NCBI GenBank assembly: GCA_964472305.1
Contig: CAYYJR010000031.1
Coordinates: 1-29,913 of the forward strand
From: CAYYJR01 sp964472305
Lineage (GTDB): Bacteria; Armatimonadota; Hebobacteria; CAIYQO01
Length of the DNA: 29,913 bases
Reading direction: 5' to 3'
Both the position numbers and the translations under genes were made by a program. Position 1 is the first letter of the stretch, and each line of letters starts with the position of its first letter. Below are positions 24,148 through 29,913 of this stretch, in pieces. The notes under the pieces are model-generated. The model searched no databases. It was not told the origin of the DNA and worked only from the letters and a program-made list of their open reading frames with translations.

Positions 24148-25326
24148 GTGTTGCGGTTCTTAACCGCCGGTGAGTCGCATGGTCCCGCGTTGACGGCGAT
24201 CGTGGAAGGCATGCCGGCTGGCGTCCCGATCTCTGAAGAAGCCATCAACCGGCAGTTGGCACGTCGCCAGGTCGGCTTTGGTCGCGGCGGGCGGATGAAA
24301 ATCGAGTGCGATACCGCGCGCGTGCTGTCCGGCGTGCGTTTCGGACGCACTCTGGGCTCGCCGATTGCGCTGCTCATCGAGAACCGCGACTGGGCCAACT
24401 GGACCGACCGCATGCAGCAGTTCGGGGAGCCGGAGACACCGGTGCCCCCAATCACCGTGCCGCGACCCGGGCATGCCGACTTCGCGGGAATGATTAAATA
24501 CGGCACCGGTGACCTGCGCGATATCCTGGAACGGTCCAGCGCCCGCGAGACGGCGGCGCGGGTGGGCGGCGGCGCGGTGGCGCGCTGTCTGCTCGACGCG
24601 CTGGGCGTGCGGGTGTTCAGTCACGTGCTTGCCATCGGATCGGTGACGGCCGCGCCCGACCTGTCGGACCTGGCCGCGTTGGAGACGACCGCGGAGGCGT
24701 CCAGCCTGCGTTGTGCCGACGCCGCCGCGGAAGCGCGTATGCGCGAAGGTATTCGCGAGGCGGGGCAGGACGGCGACACGCTGGGCGGCGTGGTGCAGGT
24801 GATCGCCACCGGACTGCCGGTGGGATTGGGCAGTCACGTGCAGTGGGACCGCCGCCTGGACGCCCAACTGGCGGGCGCGCTGATGGGCATTAACGCCATT
24901 AAAGGCGTGGAATTCGGGTTGGGATTCGCCGCTGCGCGACTGCCGGGCTCGCAGGTGCACGATGCGATGTATCCCGTCGACGGGCGCGTCACACGCAACA
25001 CGAATCACGCCGGGGGCGTGGAAGGCGGCATGACCAACGGTGAACCGCTGGTGATGCAGATCGCCATGAAACCGATCCCCACGCTGACCAGCCCGCTGCC
25101 CACCGTGGACCTGGCTACCGGGCAGGCGACATTGGCGCATGCTGAGCGCTCCGACGTCTGCGCCGTGCCCGCGGCGGGGGTGGTGGCGGAGGCAATGGTG
25201 GTGTTTGTCTTGACTTCCAGCATCGTTGCGCAATTTTCCGGTGATTCACTGGCTGAATTGTTAGTATCATATCAGCAGAGGATGGCAAGCGCGGGCACGG
25301 TGCCGTCGCCGGAGCCGAATCGATGA
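24148..25326 (+). CDS. aroC: chorismate synthase
   Basis: This enzyme makes chorismate from EPSP, the last step of the shikimate pathway, using reduced FMN. Start GTG at 24148, eight bases after GAGGAGG. The 392 residues show the family signatures: LTAGESHGPALTAIVEGMPAG, RRQVGFGRGGRMKIE, the RPGHADFAG motif, DILERSSARETAARVGGGA with the conserved Arg and Ser residues, and GSQVHDAMY followed by NTNHAGGVEGGMTNGEPLVM. The last 25 residues are family-poor. The stop codon overlaps the ATG of the next gene by four bases (ATGA), so translation of the aroKB fusion is coupled to it. Confidence 0.97.
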   Translation: MLRFLTAGESHGPALTAIVEGMPAGVPISEEAINRQLARRQVGFGRGGRMKIECDTARVLSGVRFGRTLGSPIALLIENRDWANWTDRMQQFGEPETPVPPITVPRPGHADFAGMIKYGTGDLRDILERSSARETAARVGGGAVARCLLDALGVRVFSHVLAIGSVTAAPDLSDLAALETTAEASSLRCADAAAEARMREGIREAGQDGDTLGGVVQVIATGLPVGLGSHVQWDRRLDAQLAGALMGINAIKGVEFGLGFAAARLPGSQVHDAMYPVDGRVTRNTNHAGGVEGGMTNGEPLVMQIAMKPIPTLTSPLPTVDLATGQATLAHAERSDVCAVPAAGVVAEAMVVFVLTSSIVAQFSGDSLAELLVSYQQRMASAGTVPSPEPNR

Positions 25327-26888
25327 CCCACCTGATCATCGCCGGTTACGGGGGCACGGGGCACGGCGCGGTGGGTCGTCTCCTGGCGGACCGGTTGCGG
25401 TTGCCGTTGATCGATGGCGACGCGGAGATTGCGCAGACCGCGAGCACTTTCTCCATCGCGCCGGAGTCGCCCGTCCTTCGTGCGGCGGAAGCACAGGTGC
25501 TGGCCTCCCTGCGGCAGCGGGACAGCGCCGTTGTCATCCTGGACGGGAATGTCCTGTCCATTCCGGAGAACCGTGCGCTGGCACGGCGCACTGGACCGAT
25601 CATCGGCCTGCAGGCTGATCCGGCCGTAATCGGCCGACGGGCCGCGGCCCAACGACCGCGAGTAAAGGTGGCTGAACCATTGGCAAAGATTCGTGAATTA
25701 CTCGAAACGCGTCACTCTTCGTTCCCCTCGGCTGACATCCGGGTGGACACGACCACGCTGGAGCCTGTCGCGGTCGCCGAACAGGTGCTGGAGCGCCTCA
25801 ATCGCGTGCGCGTCAACTTGAGCGAACGGTCGTATGATATCCACCTGCAGCCAGGTTGCCATGCGTGGGTAGGCCAATTGATCGCCCAACTCCCCGAGCA
25901 GGTGAGCTCGGTGGTGGTGATCAGCAACCGCGATATCGACCGCGGATACGGCAGTGCCATACGCGCCAGCCTGGATGCGGCGGAACTCAAATATTTCACG
26001 TTGCTGGTGCCGACCGGCGAGCGGTATAAGACGCTCAACACCGCCAACCGCCTCTACGGCGATCTAATTCAGCGTAAGGTGGACCGTAAATCGGTGATCC
26101 TGGCGCTGGGCGGCGGCGTGATCGGCGACCTGGCCGGCTTCGTCGCCGGGACCTATGAGCGCGGCATCCGCTTCGTGCAGGTGCCCACCAGTCTGCTTGC
26201 GCAGGTGGATAGCTCGGTCGGTGGCAAGGTGGGTGTGAACCACCCGCTGGGCAAAAACATGATCGGGGTATTCCTGCAACCGCAAGTGGTGCTGATCGAC
26301 CCCGGCACCCTGGCCACGCTGCCGCTGCGCGAGCTGCGCAGCGGGCTGGCGGAAGTGATCAAGTACGGGGTGATCTGGGACGACGACTTTTTTGCCTATT
26401 TGGAAGACCATGTGGACGCCATCCTGCGACTGGACGCGCAGGCAATCATGCATGTCATCCGCCGCTCGTGCCAGGTGAAGGCGCATGTGGTGGAAGAGGA
26501 CGAACGGGAATCCGGCTTGCGCGCCATCCTCAACTTTGGGCACACCGCCGCGCACGCGGTGGAAACGTTTACCGGGTACGAGCGCTACACCCACGGCGAA
26601 GCGGTGGCCGTCGGCATGGTGGTCGCCGCGCGCATCGCTCACGGCGTCGGCATGTTGCCCGCCGAACCGGTGCATCGCCTCATGCGCCTGCTGGAACGCT
26701 TCGGCCTGCCCATCCACCTGCCCAAAGCCGACCCCGCCATCCTGATGAGCCTGATGGAGACGGACAAGAAAGCCGTCGCCGGCAACGTGCGCTTCGTGCT
26801 GCCCACCAAAATCGGCAGCGTCGAGACGGTGGGCGCCATCCCGCGCGACATCTTGCGCCGCGCCATCACTGAATCGATCGAGTTGTAA
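25323..26888 (+). CDS. aroB: degenerate shikimate kinase domain fused to 3-dehydroquinate synthase
   Basis: The protein has 521 residues. Residues 1-160 follow the shikimate kinase fold (LIIAGYGGTGHGAVGRLLAD, LPLIDGDAEI, LRAAEAQVL, IPENRAL, a typical ADIRVDTT ending). However, the P-loop GxxGxGK[ST] reads GYGGTGHG: the ATP-binding Lys is His14 and the Ser/Thr is Gly15. The GGG substrate motif reads DGN, and the RPL lid reads RPRVKV. Kinase activity is therefore unlikely. Residues 165-521 are a complete 3-dehydroquinate synthase, which closes the first carbocycle from DAHP with NAD and a divalent metal: ALGGGVIGDLAGFVAGTYER, QVPTSLLAQVDSSVGGK, and metal ligands Glu344 (GLAEVIKYG), His407 (NFGHTAAHAVE) and His424 (THGEAVAVG). 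Co-translated with aroC. A true AroK should exist elsewhere. Confidence 0.93.
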   Translation: MTHLIIAGYGGTGHGAVGRLLADRLRLPLIDGDAEIAQTASTFSIAPESPVLRAAEAQVLASLRQRDSAVVILDGNVLSIPENRALARRTGPIIGLQADPAVIGRRAAAQRPRVKVAEPLAKIRELLETRHSSFPSADIRVDTTTLEPVAVAEQVLERLNRVRVNLSERSYDIHLQPGCHAWVGQLIAQLPEQVSSVVVISNRDIDRGYGSAIRASLDAAELKYFTLLVPTGERYKTLNTANRLYGDLIQRKVDRKSVILALGGGVIGDLAGFVAGTYERGIRFVQVPTSLLAQVDSSVGGKVGVNHPLGKNMIGVFLQPQVVLIDPGTLATLPLRELRSGLAEVIKYGVIWDDDFFAYLEDHVDAILRLDAQAIMHVIRRSCQVKAHVVEEDERESGLRAILNFGHTAAHAVETFTGYERYTHGEAVAVGMVVAARIAHGVGMLPAEPVHRLMRLLERFGLPIHLPKADPAILMSLMETDKKAVAGNVRFVLPTKIGSVETVGAIPRDILRRAITESIEL

Positions 26889-26903
26889 CTCTCCGCGCTC
26901 GCA

Positions 26904-26932
26904 TTGACAGGGCGCATGCGGCATAGTATATT
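26904..26932 (+). promoter_or_regulatory. promoter of tRNA-Ser
   Basis: TTGACA (26904-26909), a 17-base spacer and TATATT (26927-26932). The -35 is perfect and the -10 differs from consensus at one position. The tRNA begins 28 bases after the -10. Confidence 0.85.
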
Positions 26933-26959
26933 TATGACGCCTTGGAGCAAGGCATGCGC

Positions 26960-27052
26960 GGAGAGGTGTCCGAGTCTGGTCGAAGGAGCACGACTGGAAA
27001 TCGTGTAACGGTCTAAAGCCGTTCAAGGGTTCGAATCCCTTCCTCTCCGCCA
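26960..27052 (+). tRNA. tRNA-Ser (anticodon GGA)
   Basis: The 93 bases form a class II tRNA. The acceptor stem GGAGAGG pairs with CCTCTCC, the discriminator is G, and CCA is encoded. The anticodon loop CTGGAAA on the CACGA/TCGTG stem gives anticodon GGA. A long variable arm (AACGG ... CCGTT) is typical of serine tRNAs. The T loop is TTCGAAT. An integrase gene starts 149 bases downstream, so the 3' end is a likely integration target. Confidence 0.96.
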
Positions 27053-27095
27053 CCCCATTTTAAGCTCAAAATGAGCCATCAACCCCCGCCGGCTT

Positions 27096-27164
27096 GCCCA
27101 TGTCACCATTCTAAATAAGCAACTTGGTGACACGATTTTGCAATGGGCATTTGGGTACACGATT
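27096..27164. repeat. cluster of direct and inverted repeats between tRNA-Ser and integrase
   Basis: GCCCAT-GTCACC (27096-27107) has its complement arms as GGTGAC (27126-27131) and ATGGGC (27143-27148). In addition TTGGTGACACGATT (27124-27137) and TTGGGTACACGATT (27151-27164) are direct repeats with 12 of 14 identical bases, 27 bases apart. Such an arrangement suits recombinase or excisionase arm sites. It could also be the end of an insertion sequence. Confidence 0.45.
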
Positions 27165-27200
27165 AGCCTGTCGCCACATCTTTTTTAAGGAGATTTGGCT

Positions 27201-28160
27201 ATGCGAAAGGCAACGTTGACCCTGCGGAAACCCCTGTCTGCGCGCGAGGAAATGACGGCGGCCATTGGCGCCTTCTACCGCCGCTGTGAGGCGCGCAACC
27301 TGTCAACCCACACCACCGACTACTACCGGCATCGCTTTGCCGCCTTCACGGCATTCCTGGAGGCGCGCGACTTGGATGTGTCCCCGGCGGAGGTGACGCC
27401 GGCGATTGTTCGCGACTTCCTTGCCGACGAAACCACCCGCGTCAGTCCGTTGACGGCGCAACACTCCTTCGTGACCCTGCGCTGCTTCTTCCGGTTCCTC
27501 GAAGAAGAGGAAACCGTTCCCGCCAACCCGATGGTGAAGGTCCAGCCGGTCAAGTTGCGACGCAAAGTGATGACCACCTTCGGCGCGGAGGCGTTTCAGG
27601 CGATGCTGGACACGGCGGGCAAGGACTTCTCCGGTCTGCGCCTGCGCGCGCTGCTGTTGACCCTCGCGGATACCGGGCTCCGCGTCAGCGAGTTGTGCGG
27701 CCTGACGATTGCCGATGTCTCGCTGGACGAGCAAACTATGAAGGTGCTGGGCAAAGGGAACAAAGAGCGCATGGTGGCATTCGGCAAGGTGACGCGACAG
27801 GCGCTGTCGGCTTACCTGTCACGGCGCGGGGATGCAGGCGGCAACGACCGGATATTCGTGACTTGCTACGGCGACCCGATGACCCGGCAGCGAGTGCATC
27901 GCTTGCTGGCGGACTGCGGCACGAAAGCCAATGTCAGCGACGTGACCCCCCACAACTTCCGCCGTTTCTTCGCACGGGAGTTCGTCGCCGGCGGCGGCGA
28001 CTGTTTCGTGTTGCAGAAGGCGCTGGGCCACACCTCATTGGAAATGTCCCGGCGATACTGTGAGTTGGCATCGGTCGATGTGCTGGACGCACAACGCCGG
28101 CTCTCTCCCGCCGACCGGATGCCGCAAGTGCAGACCGGTGGACGGCAACGACTGAAGTAG
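27201..28160 (+). CDS. tyrosine recombinase / integrase
   Basis: The start is the ATG at 27201, seven bases after AAGGAGA; a TTG two codons upstream is less likely. The protein has 319 residues. The N-terminal core-binding domain (NLSTHTTDYYRHRFAAFTAF, CFFRFLEEEETVPANPMVKV) is followed by a full catalytic domain: Arg161 (DTGLRVSELCGL), Lys185 (GKGNKER), His251 and Arg254 (TPHNFRRFFA), His277 (LGHTSLEMS) and the nucleophile Tyr286 (SRRYCELA). All six catalytic positions are present, so it is probably active. XerC/D-like size, but its position right after tRNA-Ser and the element genes behind it argue for an element integrase. GC content is chromosomal rather than AT-rich. Confidence 0.93.
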   Translation: MRKATLTLRKPLSAREEMTAAIGAFYRRCEARNLSTHTTDYYRHRFAAFTAFLEARDLDVSPAEVTPAIVRDFLADETTRVSPLTAQHSFVTLRCFFRFLEEEETVPANPMVKVQPVKLRRKVMTTFGAEAFQAMLDTAGKDFSGLRLRALLLTLADTGLRVSELCGLTIADVSLDEQTMKVLGKGNKERMVAFGKVTRQALSAYLSRRGDAGGNDRIFVTCYGDPMTRQRVHRLLADCGTKANVSDVTPHNFRRFFAREFVAGGGDCFVLQKALGHTSLEMSRRYCELASVDVLDAQRRLSPADRMPQVQTGGRQRLK

Positions 28161-28300
28161 CACGAGGGTAGAACGTGTGGAGGATGCGGAATATTACGTT
28201 AATCCCTACAGTTTCACAAAGGGGTATTGCCTGTGTTCCAATCTGTGCATTTGGGGAATATGAAAAAAGCTCCGCTTCCTCCACAAGTTCAACTGCATCG

Positions 28301-28319
28301 AGCGTGACGTAGTCACGCT
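28301..28319. terminator. hairpin downstream of the XRE gene
   Basis: AGCGTGAC and GTCACGCT pair perfectly around GTA. It lies 12 bases past the stop of the minus-strand XRE gene, between it and the integrase gene, which converge. No U-run follows on either side, so it is at best a weak two-way terminator. The rest of 28161-28330 holds no supported gene. Confidence 0.35.
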
Positions 28320-28330
28320 GCGGCAAAAGG

Positions 28331-28678
28331 CTATTTCTCGTGAGGGCGTGCATTGTGAAGGGCACGAACGAAAACGAGCACCCGTTCCTGGTCTTCTTCA
28401 GGTAAGCCGAGGAAGTAATGTTTGAGTTCGTCAAATTTCGCATCAAGTCTTCGTGGTCGTGGTAATAAGCCGGCTCGACGCATCACTTCTTCGGGTGGAA
28501 TGCCCAATGCGCGAGAGAGACCCTGGCAGACATGTGGACCTGGGTTTCGCTCACCGGATAATATGCGGAGAAGGTGTGATTGGTTGAGTTTGCTGCGCCG
28601 GGCGAGTTCGGAGACACTCCACCCTCTACCCTTCAATTCACCGGTTAACCACTCTCGGAATTCTTCAGCACTTGCCAT
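28331..28678 (-). CDS. XRE-family helix-turn-helix regulator
   Basis: The protein has 115 residues. Residues 8-62 are a Cro/CI-type HTH: WLTGELKGRGWSVSELARRS, then LNQSHLLRILSGERNPGPHV and LSRALGIPPEEVMRRAGLL. The C-terminal part (FDELKHYFLGLPEEDQERVL) resembles the short tail of phage and plasmid regulators and probably mediates dimer formation. It is divergent from the small membrane protein gene, and the 126-base gap between them is where it would bind. The ribosome binding site before the ATG is weak. Likely a repressor of element genes; the target is inferred from position only. Confidence 0.85.
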   Translation of the reverse strand: MASAEEFREWLTGELKGRGWSVSELARRSKLNQSHLLRILSGERNPGPHVCQGLSRALGIPPEEVMRRAGLLPRPRRLDAKFDELKHYFLGLPEEDQERVLVFVRALHNARPHEK

Positions 28679-28732
28679 CGCTTAGTATTGTGCTGCAATC
28701 TTCTATGCTATTTAGCCTAATATCTATGCCTA

Positions 28733-28761
28733 TTGACCGATTGCCGTCCTGGTGATATGGT
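28733..28761 (+). promoter_or_regulatory. promoter of the small membrane protein gene
   Basis: TTGACC (28733-28738) and TATGGT (28756-28761) are 17 bases apart. A partial dyad TTAG-C-CTAA lies upstream near 28711-28719 and could be an operator for the divergent XRE regulator. A small hairpin AAAGGC/GCCTTT (28765-28782) lies at the expected RNA start. Confidence 0.45.
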
Positions 28762-28804
28762 TTCAAAGGCAATCGAGCCTTTTTGCCTGGTGTAAGGAGA
28801 GATG

Positions 28805-29062
28805 ATGATAGACATCATTGTAGGTATCATTATCGGCTTGTTCAGTGGAAAGTGGTATATTTTATTACTTATTTCATTGTGTTGGTCTTTTATTTTCGCC
28901 TCGGTAGATTCGATTTATGACGTGTCCTCTTCTCTGTATCAAAAAGGGATGAGTTGGGGTCAACTGTTTTTTGTTACTTTTCTTTCAGTAACGCTATACG
29001 CTGTGATTACAACCGGTATAAAAGTACTCCTCCATATTCGGATCCCACAGTTAATTTTTTGA
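28805..29062 (+). CDS. small membrane protein of unknown function
   Basis: I prefer the second of two adjacent ATG codons (28805), which is five bases after GGAG; the first lies only two bases from it. The 85-residue product has two or three hydrophobic segments (DIIVGIIIGLF, WYILLLISLCWSFIFASV, LFFVTFLSVTLYAVITTGI). I recognise no family. The gene is AT-rich like the truncated gene at the left edge. Placed next to a divergent XRE repressor on an element, it could be a superinfection, toxin-like or host-lysis component, but nothing in the sequence proves it. Confidence 0.65.
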   Translation: MIDIIVGIIIGLFSGKWYILLLISLCWSFIFASVDSIYDVSSSLYQKGMSWGQLFFVTFLSVTLYAVITTGIKVLLHIRIPQLIF

Positions 29063-29122
29063 TCGGCGTTACCATTCTTTGCCCCATGCCTTCGGATGTA
29101 AGTTTAGCTATAAGTCGAGGAG

Positions 29123-29494
29123 TTAAGGTGAGTGTGATGGTTCTAGTGCCTTTAACTGCCTAAAGCAAGCCCGCGAATACGCTTCTACCCCTGCAGCCAG
29201 CGCAGAATCGTTAATTAATCCTTCGGCTTCACGATTCAACATCAGTAACTGAACACCGATGGCCTGGCGGAAAATGGCGTCTTGTACCGGGTCGGCGAGT
29301 AGTGGGCCTGGCGGAATGAACGGCTGCACGCCGCGCGTCGAATACCCGCCGTGCGTCGGTTTGCGTCCTGCGCACCCGCCATGCAACTTGCATCGACCTT
29401 CGCCTGGATGTGCGGTGCCCCATCCTTGCGGAAGCTGGCACGGCGACCCAACCCGTGTCTTCGCTCCGCAAGCTGTCCGCCAATATGTCGTCAT
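29123..29494 (-). CDS. HGG-motif phage/element protein
   Basis: The protein has 123 residues. The N-terminal third matches the short Cys/His motif common in phage and integrative-element proteins: CGAKTRVGSPCQLPQGWGTA and GRCKLHGGCAGRKPTHG. The three Cys and the His of GRCKLHGG probably bind zinc. Such proteins often lie near terminase genes, but their role is not established. The remainder is helical (LLMLNREAEGLINDSALAAG). The start ATG at 29494 follows GGGGGA, and TATAAT (29520-29515 on the minus strand) is a likely -10 element. Part of the element. Confidence 0.7.
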   Translation of the reverse strand: MTTYWRTACGAKTRVGSPCQLPQGWGTAHPGEGRCKLHGGCAGRKPTHGGYSTRGVQPFIPPGPLLADPVQDAIFRQAIGVQLLMLNREAEGLINDSALAAGVEAYSRACFRQLKALEPSHSP

Positions 29495-29590
29495 GGGATT
29501 TCCCCCGCTACAATATTATACCAGCAGGAACATGATAATTTATAGCTCTTAAATAGCTGCAATATACACCGTGTTATTCAACAATACGGA

Positions 29591-29619
29591 TTGACACAGG
29601 AAAGATTTTAGTCTACAAT
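29591..29619 (+). promoter_or_regulatory. near-consensus promoter of the structured RNA
   Basis: TTGACA (29591-29596), a 17-base spacer and TACAAT (29614-29619). The -35 is perfect and the -10 differs at one position. Transcription should start near 29626 and enter the hairpin array directly. Confidence 0.8.
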
Positions 29620-29625
29620 TATATC

Positions 29626-29794
29626 AGTGAAATATCACCCCTGACAGGGGTGGTCAGGACGCCCCGCTCTCCAGCGATAGCTGGAGTCCCGGTTCCCGGA
29701 TTCACGCCCGGTGTAGCCCGGCGGATGGCGCTCATAAGCCAACGCGGCGAGTAATCGCTGCAAGGCTTATAAGCGCCATCCGCCGGGTTTTTTT
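29626..29794 (+). ncRNA. candidate structured small RNA or leader
   Basis: About 170 nt lie between a near-consensus promoter and a strong terminator, with no open frame of note. Elements in order: hairpin CACCCCT-GAC-AGGGGTG (29636-29652); hairpin CTCCAGC-GATA-GCTGGAG (29669-29686); a CCGG-rich linker (29688-29710); and a long terminator stem (29717-29787). The first hairpin competes with CCTGAC (29640-29645) pairing to GTCAGG (29653-29658). The RNA ends ten bases before the ribosome binding site of the HTH gene at 29815. It could be an independent small RNA or a leader controlling that gene. I recognise no known RNA family. The start point is inferred from the promoter. Confidence 0.6.
29717..29794 (+). 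terminator. exceptionally long intrinsic terminator
   Basis: The 24 bases at 29717-29740 pair with 29764-29787, with one C-A mismatch, and are followed by seven T. The 23-base loop contains a second hairpin, CGGCGA-GTAA-TCGCTG, closed by a GNRA-type tetraloop. The whole is a near-continuous 30-bp stem, far longer than termination needs. Confidence 0.85.
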
Positions 29795-29814
29795 GTGTCA
29801 ATAAGGGAGGCAAC

Positions 29815-29913
29815 ATGATTGAAGAAGATGGGTTATTGACTGTCAATGAGGCAGCCAAAGTGCTCCGGATTGCACGTCAGACTGCATACAGCATGGTGAA
29901 CTCTGGTGAATTA
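29815..29913 (+). CDS. excisionase-like HTH protein, 3' end outside the window
   Basis: The ATG at 29815 follows GGGAGG by four bases. The 33 visible residues, MIEEDGLLTVNEAAKVLRIA followed by RQTAYSMVNSGEL, match the winged-helix HTH_17/excisionase type: the LLTVNEAAKVL opening, the recognition helix with RQTAYSMV, and the SGEL turn. Such proteins steer integrase direction or act as small regulators. The gene lies directly behind the structured RNA with its terminator. It runs off the window, so any C-terminal domain is unknown. Confidence 0.75.
   Translation, partial: MIEEDGLLTVNEAAKVLRIARQTAYSMVNSGEL

Larger units (their letters stand above)
27053..29913. mobile_element. tRNA-Ser-associated integrative element, right end outside the window
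   Basis: Directly after tRNA-Ser comes an intact tyrosine recombinase pointing away from the tRNA. An XRE-type repressor, a small membrane protein, an HGG phage-type protein and an excisionase-like HTH gene follow. Beyond 28.2 kb the DNA is clearly AT-richer than the chromosome to the left. This is the usual build of a prophage-like or integrative element. No second copy of the tRNA 3' end is visible, so the far attachment site should lie to the right of the window. Confidence 0.65.

Noticed and set aside
26064..27053. 329-codon minus-strand frame over aroB and tRNA-Ser
   Set aside because: Antisense shadow; it runs through a complete tRNA and a conserved gene.
27934..28446. 170-codon minus-strand frame overlapping the XRE gene and the integrase
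   Set aside because: It covers the ends of two well-supported genes in another frame and matches no family.
29619..29858. 79-codon minus-strand frame across the structured RNA
   Set aside because: It runs through a promoter, several hairpins and a terminator on the opposite strand, with a Pro/Thr/Arg-rich product without family.

Overview
The window is about 30 kb of a bacterial chromosome. Most of it is high-GC and densely packed with genes, but an AT-rich stretch lies at each end. The mix includes a DUF5679-type zinc ribbon microprotein, a CBS-DUF1385 membrane protein, an SUI1-domain protein, a shikimate kinase/3-dehydroquinate synthase fusion, and HEAT and HD-GYP proteins that share an N-terminal module. 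This suggests Armatimonadota or Chloroflexota. That placement is an inference from gene content, not from a marker phylogeny. A UbiD decarboxylase and a glycyl radical enzyme suggest that the organism meets low-oxygen conditions.

Left part (1-15 kb). A truncated AT-rich membrane gene and about 480 bases of AT-rich non-coding DNA give way sharply to high-GC DNA near position 780. There follow a large exported helical-repeat protein, an Eis-like acetyltransferase, a UbiD-family decarboxylase (minus strand), a degenerate PfkB-type sugar kinase that has lost its lid and catalytic Asp, an overlapping pair encoding a HEAT-repeat protein and an HD-GYP cyclic-di-GMP phosphodiesterase, a glycyl radical enzyme with no activase beside it (minus strand), and a stand-alone receiver protein. 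Between 13.6 and 14.95 kb, a 29-base direct repeat (28 of 29 identical) brackets a chagasin-like lipoprotein gene and the N-terminal remains of a tyrosine recombinase. The right-hand copy is the 3' end of a tRNA-Phe gene. This looks like the scar of an old integrative element.

Middle part (15-27 kb) is chromosomal housekeeping: a helical protein of unknown function, an SUI1 protein, DUF5679, MutM, CBS-DUF1385, ArgS (behind a structured leader with a terminator), endonuclease III, a TPR protein, a PilZ protein, and the translationally coupled aroC and aroK-aroB pair. The shikimate kinase half of the fusion has lost the P-loop Lys and Ser/Thr, while the AroB half keeps its metal ligands. HD-GYP, PilZ and the receiver protein are candidate parts of cyclic-di-GMP and phosphorelay signalling.

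Right part (27-29.9 kb). A tRNA-Ser(GGA) with a near-consensus promoter is followed directly by an intact tyrosine recombinase, then by an XRE-type repressor, a small AT-rich membrane protein, a phage-type HGG cysteine/histidine protein and the start of an excisionase-like HTH gene that runs off the window. This is an integrated element that continues to the right. Before the last gene lies the best candidate for something undescribed: a roughly 170-nt RNA with a consensus promoter (TTGACA-17-TACAAT), two small hairpins, one of which competes with an alternative pairing, and a very long 24-bp terminator stem.
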